Assembly (NCBI GenBank): GCA_031269065.1
Contig: JAIRWJ010000043.1
Location: forward strand, 1 to 5,400
DNA from: Rickettsiales bacterium
GTDB taxonomy: Bacteria; Pseudomonadota; Alphaproteobacteria; Rickettsiales; UBA1997
DNA: 5,400 nucleotides
Direction: 5' to 3'
Part shown: piece after piece, positions 1 to 4,844 of the stretch
Numbering within the stretch: position 1 is the stretch's first letter
How the letters are laid out: every line of letters starts with the position of its first letter
Notes under the pieces: model-generated
What the model saw: the letters and a program-made list of their open reading frames with translations, nothing else
Databases searched by the model: none
Told to the model about the DNA's origin: nothing
Translations under genes and position numbers: made by a program

Positions 1-831
1 TTGGTTAATCTGGAGAGATATTTTGGCTATTCGATCTTTGATGTTTTGCTCCGCACTCTGTAGAGTTTCTATTCTGCTTATCTGTTCCGAAGCTAGAGAA
101 TTGACTAGCGCTAGGTATATGTCACTGAACAGGTGTTGTTGTATGAAGTCCGATGCCAGCTTTCGGCTATCGAGTCTCCACTGAGGTATGTTATTTGTGG
201 GCCATTTTTTTTCTCTGAGCTTATTGAAGCTTTTTCTATCTAGTGGCAGTATTCTCCTTTTTATAATCGAGCCACTGCCCCTTGAGTTATAGTTTGTAAA
301 GTAGATAGTAACCCTTGCTAGTTCCCCGCTTGTTAGAACTGTCTCAATTAGATTGAAGATGTCGTACACTAGCCATATCAGATGTTTTTTTGATGAAGGC
401 ATACTAAAATGCCTGTCTACGGTGACATGCCGGGCGCTGATGATTGCGTTTATCCGGTTCCCTACGGTCACAATATAGTTAGAATTCTGGGGTTTACTGT
501 TTACTAGGAAAAAATTAGCCAGTCTATCATTAAATTTCCCGCAGAGGCCCTGGTTTGAACCTATAACCAGGGCAATGGCCTTTTTAACAATTCCCGTTTT
601 TTCGTCTTCTCGAGAGTCTCTGACATAGCTGATGTGGTCTATAACCTCTGGATTCTCCTTTAAAATAGCTTGAAGTCCTAGATCGACGTTGGACTGATAT
701 TTAAGGAGATTAAAGACTATCTTTTCATAGGTCTTCACATTTGCTACCGCCAGGGCTTTCATAGTTGATACAATCCCTCTTAGCTCCTTTGTCGATCTAA
801 GGTCATTTTTTAGTGCATTCAGATTATCCAT
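1..831 (-). CDS. atpG: N-ATPase gamma subunit (central stalk), partial: C-terminal end beyond the window
   Basis: This is the rotor shaft of the catalytic head, coupling c-ring rotation to the alpha/beta hexamer. Reading from the ATG at 829-831, the frame stays open for 277 codons to the window edge with no stop. It begins M-D-N-L-N-A-L-K-N-D-L and continues into the N-terminal helix (I-V-S-T-M-K-A-L-A), which matches the family pattern of a long coiled-coil helix ending in a Met-Lys-Ala stretch. Around residues 88-95 it has G-S-N-Q-G-L-C-G, the gamma G-S-x-x-G-L-C-G signature. The C-terminal helix carries L-A-S-E-Q-I-S-R-I near residues 244-252, the family's S-L-A-S-E-x-x-x-R-M segment. Family length suggests only about 10-20 residues are missing. 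The start codon directly follows the alpha stop codon (TAG-ATG, no gap) with only a weak G-rich upstream stretch, so translation is probably coupled to alpha. Its last position in the operon is the N-ATPase arrangement. Confidence 0.95.
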   Translation of the reverse strand, partial: MDNLNALKNDLRSTKELRGIVSTMKALAVANVKTYEKIVFNLLKYQSNVDLGLQAILKENPEVIDHISYVRDSREDEKTGIVKKAIALVIGSNQGLCGKFNDRLANFFLVNSKPQNSNYIVTVGNRINAIISARHVTVDRHFSMPSSKKHLIWLVYDIFNLIETVLTSGELARVTIYFTNYNSRGSGSIIKRRILPLDRKSFNKLREKKWPTNNIPQWRLDSRKLASDFIQQHLFSDIYLALVNSLASEQISRIETLQSAEQNIKDRIAKISLQINQ

Positions 832-2346
832 CTATTCGCCGCCCAATTTATTTTTGACTCTGCTCAAAAATGAATTTAGTACATTTTGGTCTAGATTTCT
901 CCCGCCATTGATGGCATCCACCATCTCTCCAGGACTTTCGTCGAGCACGCCCAGAGCTATATCTTGAGCTTCATCCATTTTTTCTGGGGGAACCTTGGAA
1001 AATACGTTGTTATTCAGACACAGCAAAATCCCGACCTGCTTGGCCGCGTCCAGAGGGCTATGAATTTTCTGCTTTAGTACCTCTCTTATCTGCTTTCCTC
1101 GGTTGATGACTTTTTCTGTTGCCTCATCCAGATTTATTGAAAATTTTGAAAATGATTCCAGTTCTTCAAACTGTGAATAGTCAATCCCCAGAGTTCTTAC
1201 GGCACTTCGATAGGCTGGCAGCTGGGCAGCACTGCCGACCCTAGAAACGGACTTACCCACATCTATAGCCGGCAGAATACCACTATGGAAGAGAAGTGGG
1301 CTTAGGTATATTTGTCCATCGGTTATAGATATTATGTTCGTTGGCACGTAGGCTGATATGTTTTCGGATTCGGTTTCAACTATGGGTAGTGATGTTATAG
1401 AGCCCCCTCCAGCCTCCATAGTCCTGTTTGTTGATCTTTCCAATAGTCTCGCGTGGGCGTAGAAAATATCTGCCGGAAAGGCCTCTCTGCCTGGATTTTT
1501 TTCCAGCAGAAGAGATATTTCTCGATAGATTCTCGCGTGTTTAGTGAGGTCATCGTAGACCAGCAGGACATGTCGACCCTGCTCCATGAAATATTCTGCT
1601 ATGCTGGTGGCTGCATAGGGTGCCACAAACTGGTGGCCGGCTATTTCGCTGCCACTAGCATGGACAATTATGGTGTAGGCCATGGCACCGTGACTCTTCA
1701 GCAGCTTGAAGGTGCTAGCCAAAGAGCTGTCTCTCTGGCCTATGCTGCAGTATATGCAGAGCACATCCTGGTCTTTTTGACTGAGGATCGTATCCAGCGC
1801 CAATGTTGTTTTTCCTGTCTGTCGGTCTCCGAGAATCAGCTCTCTCTGTCCTCTGCCTATAGGGATCAGCGAGTCTATAGCCTTTATACCAGTTTGCAAA
1901 GGCCTTTCGACGGATTTTCGGTCTATTATGCTTGTTGCTGGTCTTTCTACGGGCAAACTCTTTGCTCTAGGAATGCTTTCTTTACCATCTATTGGTCTAC
2001 AGAGACCGTCCACCACCCGACCCACCAGACCGTCACCCACAGGAATCATTAATGGCCTACTAGTCCTCCGAACTCTGGACCCAACTTTTATAGAGTCTGT
2101 TTTATCCAGCATAATTATTTTGATGACACTGCCATCTATGATGGACACGATACCCAAGTATTTGCCGTCTATAGAGACACATTCTTCCTGAGAAATCTTC
2201 GTGAATCCTCTGGCTACTACCACAGAGCCACTTACTTTGGTTACCACGGCCGCCTCGTCGAAACTAATGTAGTTGCCCTGGAAGGAAGCTATGGAGCTCC
2301 TTAGCGGACCTTCGATTCTAGTTAAAATTTCATCTTCGAGTTCCAT
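832..2346 (-). CDS. atpA: N-ATPase alpha subunit (non-catalytic nucleotide-binding subunit of the head)
   Basis: This complete 504-residue subunit has the usual length for F/N-type alpha. It alternates with beta in the cytoplasmic hexamer and binds nucleotide without hydrolysing it efficiently. Visible landmarks in order are: a beta-barrel domain (about 1-95) with the V-P-V-G-D-G-L-V-G-R-V-V-D segment at 102-113; the G-I-K-A-I-D-S-L region at 153-160; the Walker A loop G-D-R-Q-T-G-K-T at 173-180; and the Walker B strand L-L-V-Y-D-D-L at 261-267. P-G-R-E-A-F-P follows at 285-291. The alpha/beta signature S-V-S-R-V-G-S-A-A-Q at 366-375 contains Arg369, the expected arginine finger reaching into the neighbouring catalytic site. 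The Gln of G-D-R-Q-T-G-K-T is typical of alpha rather than beta. All key residues are intact. The ATG sits 8 nt after the atpF stop with a G-rich ribosome site, and the stop abuts the gamma start. Confidence 0.98.
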   Translation of the reverse strand: MELEDEILTRIEGPLRSSIASFQGNYISFDEAAVVTKVSGSVVVARGFTKISQEECVSIDGKYLGIVSIIDGSVIKIIMLDKTDSIKVGSRVRRTSRPLMIPVGDGLVGRVVDGLCRPIDGKESIPRAKSLPVERPATSIIDRKSVERPLQTGIKAIDSLIPIGRGQRELILGDRQTGKTTLALDTILSQKDQDVLCIYCSIGQRDSSLASTFKLLKSHGAMAYTIIVHASGSEIAGHQFVAPYAATSIAEYFMEQGRHVLLVYDDLTKHARIYREISLLLEKNPGREAFPADIFYAHARLLERSTNRTMEAGGGSITSLPIVETESENISAYVPTNIISITDGQIYLSPLLFHSGILPAIDVGKSVSRVGSAAQLPAYRSAVRTLGIDYSQFEELESFSKFSINLDEATEKVINRGKQIREVLKQKIHSPLDAAKQVGILLCLNNNVFSKVPPEKMDEAQDIALGVLDESPGEMVDAINGGRNLDQNVLNSFLSRVKNKLGGE

Positions 2347-2357
2347 TTGTCCCCCTA
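2347..2357 (-). promoter_or_regulatory. Ribosome binding site of atpA, overlapping the atpF stop codon
   Basis: Reading the minus strand, the sequence before the atpA ATG is TAGGGGGACAA. The stop codon of atpF (TAG) provides the first bases of an AGGGGGA ribosome site that ends 3 nt before the ATG. The shared bases mean a ribosome finishing atpF is already at the atpA initiation site, which suggests tight coupling of b and alpha synthesis. This supports the chosen start. Confidence 0.6.
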
Positions 2358-3098
2358 GGTGGTCGTCTGACTAAGTTTTGCTCTGAACTGGTCGACTATA
2401 TCTCGAATATTGGAATTGATAGTCAAACTACCAGCTACTATTCTATTGCCTAGACCAATTTCTTTGTCTGTCTGGAAGACCAGAGTTTCGTAAGATATGC
2501 ACTTTTTCCTGAACGCTTTTTCCGCCAGAGTCTTCTGGGCTGCATTCAGTTCAAAACTAGAAATAAACACCAAGACACCACCGGAAGATTTGTTTATCCT
2601 CTCTATGGACTCGTTAGGAAGATTACCTATTTCATCCAGAAATCTGTTCAGCGTAGAGTTTTCGAAGGAATTGCTTGTCAGAGAAGCAAATACATCCATC
2701 AGAAAGTCTCCCATATTTAGACATATGCTAGCTACCACACTGTCCAGTAGGGCATCCTTTTCGCCGTCCAGGTGCTTTAGGAACTCTGTTCTCTTGGCTT
2801 CCATCTCCTCTCTGATTTTTCCCATCTGAATCGCCCGGTACTCCACCATTTCTCCAGCTATATGGTCCATCTGCACCTTTTTTTGGTCGTTTATACTGTT
2901 TAGCTCAGCCTGATAGGCTTCTTTTTTGCTTTCAGCCTCCCTCAGCCGGTCCTCGGCGGTCTCTATGGTACTTCTCACATACTCCTGCCTATCATGAATA
3001 ATCTTTGCCACAGGTCTGTATAAAAACCTTTTCAGAATAAATAGCAGCAGCAGAAAGTTAAGGATCTGGGTGACAAGTGTAAAAGTGTCTATATTCAT
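2355..3098 (-). CDS. atpF: N-ATPase b subunit, long form with a delta-like C-terminal domain (peripheral stalk)
   Basis: The 247-residue protein forms the stator that holds the alpha/beta head against the membrane a subunit. It has one N-terminal membrane helix (about residues 6-24) followed by K-R-F-L-Y-R-P-V at 23-30, the classic b-subunit junction. A charged, Glu/Lys/Arg-rich coiled coil runs from about 38 to 120. Ordinary b subunits are about 155-170 residues and end after the coiled coil. Here there are roughly 110 more residues: a mixed helical segment (120-165), a beta-like G-G-V-L-V-F-I-S-S at 173-181, and a C-terminal part (about 200-243) with F-Q-T-D-K-E-I-G-L-G-N-R-I-V-A-G-S. That last part resembles the C-terminal domain of subunit delta (family pattern: D-x-x-L-I-G-G). 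No separate delta gene is present, so the delta role is inferred to be carried here. It starts 21 nt after atpE with a GGGAG site 7 nt before the ATG. Confidence 0.93.
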   Translation of the reverse strand: MNIDTFTLVTQILNFLLLLFILKRFLYRPVAKIIHDRQEYVRSTIETAEDRLREAESKKEAYQAELNSINDQKKVQMDHIAGEMVEYRAIQMGKIREEMEAKRTEFLKHLDGEKDALLDSVVASICLNMGDFLMDVFASLTSNSFENSTLNRFLDEIGNLPNESIERINKSSGGVLVFISSFELNAAQKTLAEKAFRKKCISYETLVFQTDKEIGLGNRIVAGSLTINSNIRDIVDQFRAKLSQTTT

Positions 3099-3110
3099 CT
3101 GGATACTCCC
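3099..3110 (-). promoter_or_regulatory. Ribosome binding site of atpF
   Basis: On the minus strand GGGAG lies at 3106-3110, 7 nt before the atpF ATG at 3096-3098. The spacing and strength are ordinary, and the site fixes the start at the residue just before the membrane helix. Confidence 0.6.
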
Positions 3111-3119
3111 GACTTAAAA

Positions 3120-3392
3120 TCATAGGTGTTTTGTAAAAAAGTTCCAAAACGGATTGCTGAAGATTAATATCATAGCTATGAGCAGACAGTATATAGCCGA
3201 GGATTCTATCATAGACAGAGATATAAATAGTGTCGACGATATTTTTCCGGATTCATCCGGCTGTTGAGCTATTGACTGCATAGCCTGCTTTGCTACCGAG
3301 GATTCTCCCATGCCGGTCAGTGTTGCTCCCAGAGCTACCACAGAGGTAGCCGAGATTATTGAAAGTGTGGCCACTGTAACCAAATTTTCCAT
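3120..3392 (-). CDS. atpE: N-ATPase c subunit (ion-translocating rotor ring)
   Basis: This 90-residue two-helix hairpin proteolipid oligomerises into the membrane rotor ring. Helix 1 spans about residues 5-42 and contains G-M-G-E (27-30). The loop I-A-Q-Q-P-D at 41-46 corresponds to the family's conserved polar R/Q-Q-P turn that contacts gamma/epsilon. Helix 2 (about 52-79) carries M-I-E-S-S-A-I-Y at 61-68, where Glu63 is the ion-carrying carboxylate. The Ser64, Ser65 and Tyr68 set matches the E-S-T-x-x-Y sodium-site pattern of known Na+ ATP synthases. Glu30 lies where the Ilyobacter c subunit has its sodium ligand Gln32. As I recall the family, N-type c subunits commonly have Glu there. The C-terminal S-N-P-F-W-N-F-F is also typical of N-type c. 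The actual ion (Na+ or H+) cannot be settled from sequence: at least one N-type ring, from Burkholderia pseudomallei, has been reported as proton-coupled. Confidence 0.96.
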   Translation of the reverse strand: MENLVTVATLSIISATSVVALGATLTGMGESSVAKQAMQSIAQQPDESGKISSTLFISLSMIESSAIYCLLIAMILIFSNPFWNFFTKHL

Positions 3393-3404
3393 TTTTCTTT
3401 CTCC
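3393..3404 (-). promoter_or_regulatory. Ribosome binding site of atpE in an A-rich leader
   Basis: The minus strand reads GGAG at 3401-3404, then 8 nt of A-rich spacer (AAAGAAAA) before the ATG at 3390-3392. With its unstructured A/T-rich surroundings it looks like the strongest initiation region in the cluster. That fits the need for many more c subunits than other subunits per complex. The strength is inferred from sequence only. Confidence 0.65.
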
Positions 3405-3417
3405 AAAAAGTTAATAA

Positions 3418-4089
3418 TTAGTCATCCGAAGATATAAACATTAGCGATAGCATTGAAAAAATGTATGCCTGTATAGCACCGCTCACCATTCCCAGTAGAC
3501 TCGTTATGACCGGAAATCCCGCAGCCAGCAGTGGAATGCTGGACAATATAGAATCTATAACAAAGGCGCTCATAACATTTCCATAGAGTCTCAGGGAAAG
3601 GGAAGCTAGCTTTGATATATCCCCCATAATGTTCAGAGGTAGCATAACAAGTACGGGTTTTGTATATTTTCTGAAGTAGCCTAGACCTCTCTCCTTTAGA
3701 CCTAGAAAAATCGCAAATACGGCTACAATCAGCGCCAGGGCCACAGTTGTAGTCAGAGAAGCTGTGGAGGAGCTGAAAAAAGGAATGAGAGATATCATGT
3801 TGGACGCTATTACATATAGAAAAATCGTACCTATGAAAGGTAAAATTATCTCAGCCTTAACCCTACTGGTTTCTCTTAGTTGCCGAACAATCTGTTCGAA
3901 AAACACCTCAAAAATGGCCTGCAGAAACGATAAGTTTTTATTACCGGCCTGCTCTTTTTCTATCTCTCTGCTGAGAATCATGGCTACTCCCACTAGCAAC
4001 AACAGCACAATCCATGAGAAGAGGATAGTATAGTTCAGCTTAAAGATTCCGCTTCTAAAAAGTATATGGTCATCAGTGCTTATGTGCAT
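3418..4089 (-). CDS. atpB: N-ATPase a subunit (membrane stator forming the ion half-channels)
   Basis: This 223-residue integral membrane protein faces the c ring and carries the essential arginine. Hydrophobic segments are visible at about 20-40, 82-105, 112-131, 145-165 (amphipathic), 168-190 and 193-219. The key motif is S-L-S-L-R-L-Y-G-N-V-M-S-A at 163-175. Arg167 is equivalent to E. coli Arg210, and Asn171 follows the family R-L-x-G-N. In the last helix G-A-I-Q-A-Y-I-F (204-211) places Gln207 at the position of E. coli Gln252. The stretch preceding the arginine (N-I-M-G-D-I-S-K at 153-160) resembles N-type a subunits (G-E-L-S-R) rather than ordinary F-type. At 223 residues it is shorter than E. 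coli a (271), as expected for N-type. The ATG lies inside the end of atpR (17 nt overlap), with AAAGG 6 nt upstream, so it is probably translationally coupled to atpR. Confidence 0.96.
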   Translation of the reverse strand: MHISTDDHILFRSGIFKLNYTILFSWIVLLLLVGVAMILSREIEKEQAGNKNLSFLQAIFEVFFEQIVRQLRETSRVKAEIILPFIGTIFLYVIASNMISLIPFFSSSTASLTTTVALALIVAVFAIFLGLKERGLGYFRKYTKPVLVMLPLNIMGDISKLASLSLRLYGNVMSAFVIDSILSSIPLLAAGFPVITSLLGMVSGAIQAYIFSMLSLMFISSDD

Positions 4090-4372
4090 ATCGCGCCTTT
4101 AATTTTTTAATTTTCCAGAATCTAAGCAGCACCCTCGATAGAAAGATGCCCAGCGTCATCATTATAGATTTCCTGAAACTACCGGCCGTAGCTAGATAAA
4201 ACGCTATGGCTAGAGCCAACATCCTAGCTAGGAAGCTCATAACTAGAATTTTCTCTTTTCCCAGGTAGACAAACCTATTCACAGTGCATCTAAGACCCAG
4301 ATCACTAGCTTCGCTGGATAGCAGCCCCAGAGATATAAAAATCAGATCATTGACAAGCCTAAACCTAAACAT
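4073..4372 (-). CDS. atpR: N-ATPase accessory membrane protein AtpR
   Basis: This 99-residue basic membrane protein lies directly before atpB, the place occupied by atpR in N-ATPase operons. I identify it by context and by its C-terminal two thirds. M-S-F-L-A-R-M-L-A-L-A at 45-55 and L-G-I-F-L-S-R-V-L-L at 74-83 match the family pattern of two membrane helices, each with a conserved arginine (here Arg50 and Arg80), as I recall it. Hydrophobic helices are seen at about 42-62 and 66-85. The first segment (about 6-20) is short and runs into a polar E-A-S-D stretch, so it is a weak membrane helix compared with the Gly/aromatic-rich first helix I expect for the family. The family's biochemical role is unproven; help with assembling or stabilising the c ring or a subunit has been proposed. 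The ATG at 4370-4372 is preceded by an in-frame TAA 6 nt upstream, so no longer start is possible. No good ribosome site is visible. Confidence 0.82.
   Translation of the reverse strand: MFRFRLVNDLIFISLGLLSSEASDLGLRCTVNRFVYLGKEKILVMSFLARMLALAIAFYLATAGSFRKSIMMTLGIFLSRVLLRFWKIKKLKARYAHKH
4090..4100 (-). promoter_or_regulatory. Ribosome binding site of atpB, inside atpR
   Basis: AAAGG at 4096-4100 on the minus strand is 6 nt from the atpB ATG (4087-4089) and lies within the last codons of atpR. It selects this ATG, which gives a 17-nt overlap of the two genes in different frames. Confidence 0.55.
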
Positions 4373-4400
4373 GATGTATTATTATCTTATCCATTAAATA

Positions 4401-4793
4401 TCATCTAATCCTCATGACCTTATCCCCAATGTTTCTCATAGTCAATTTAAACTTTTTTGTGGAGTCTACCAGATTTTTAAAGTTTTTCACAGTGTTGTCC
4501 ATCGTTAATTTTAGGTTTGCCACGCTCGAACCACCATTTACGGCGCTAAATACAGAAATCTGAATTTCCCTTCCACATTTAACCAGAATGCCTTGATTAA
4601 GCCATACAAAAATCTCTTCGCCGCTCAACTTTCTAAAGCTTATGGTGCTGCGGCTGAAGGAGGATAGGTAGTCTATGTGTCTAGGTAGGATTGTATAATT
4701 GCACCCCTTCTCCGAAACTTTTATTTTTATAATGGTTTCCTCCAGAAACAGCTTTTGGGGTGTGTAAATTCTTAGATTCAGAATATTTCTCAT
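4401..4793 (-). CDS. atpC: N-ATPase epsilon subunit (central stalk, rotor foot)
   Basis: This 130-residue cytoplasmic protein binds gamma and the c ring and can modulate ATPase activity. The N-terminal beta-sandwich domain (about 1-85) is recognisable. It has L-R-I-Y-T-P-Q-K at 7-14, then T-I-L-P-R-H-I-D-Y-L at 34-43, the family's G-x-x-x-x-L-P-x-H region in its N-type L-P-R-H-x-D form. G-I-L-V-K-C-G-R-E at 68-76 also looks like the N-type version. The C-terminal part (about 95-130) is a helical, Lys-rich tail (for example K-N-F-K-N-L at 103-108) without an obvious ATP-binding D-E-x-R-x-x-R motif of the inhibitory epsilon helix. The ATG at 4791-4793 follows an AAGGGGAC ribosome-site stretch. 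The gene sits 51 nt after the atpD stop and is followed after 28 nt by atpR, with no atpQ between. Confidence 0.93.
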   Translation of the reverse strand: MRNILNLRIYTPQKLFLEETIIKIKVSEKGCNYTILPRHIDYLSSFSRSTISFRKLSGEEIFVWLNQGILVKCGREIQISVFSAVNGGSSVANLKLTMDNTVKNFKNLVDSTKKFKLTMRNIGDKVMRIR

Positions 4794-4800
4794 AGCTCTA

Positions 4801-4810
4801 GTCCCCTTCC
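4801..4810 (-). promoter_or_regulatory. Ribosome binding site of atpC
   Basis: GGAAGGGGAC on the minus strand, followed by a 7-nt spacer (TAGAGCT), precedes the atpC ATG. It supports this start over internal Met codons. Confidence 0.55.
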
Positions 4811-4844
4811 TAGACCAGCGCCAGATCCAACAGACCTCAGCATA

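Noticed and set aside
1453..2052. A 199-codon open frame on the plus strand opposite atpA
   Set aside because: It lies wholly antisense to well-conserved alpha sequence including Walker A. Its translation has no recognisable domain, and no ribosome site precedes it. It is a by-product of alpha codon use.
2497..2829. A 110-codon plus-strand frame opposite atpF
   Set aside because: Antisense to the coiled coil of b; Ser/Arg-rich translation without family features, so a shadow frame.
3764..4033. An 89-codon plus-strand frame opposite atpB
   Set aside because: Antisense to conserved a-subunit sequence, with no membrane or domain pattern of its own.
4365..4394. Nine-codon frame (M-D-K-I-I-I-H-H-V) between atpC and atpR as a possible atpQ remnant
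   Set aside because: It is too short, lacks any hydrophobic helix, and simply runs into the atpR start. Nothing in it resembles AtpQ.
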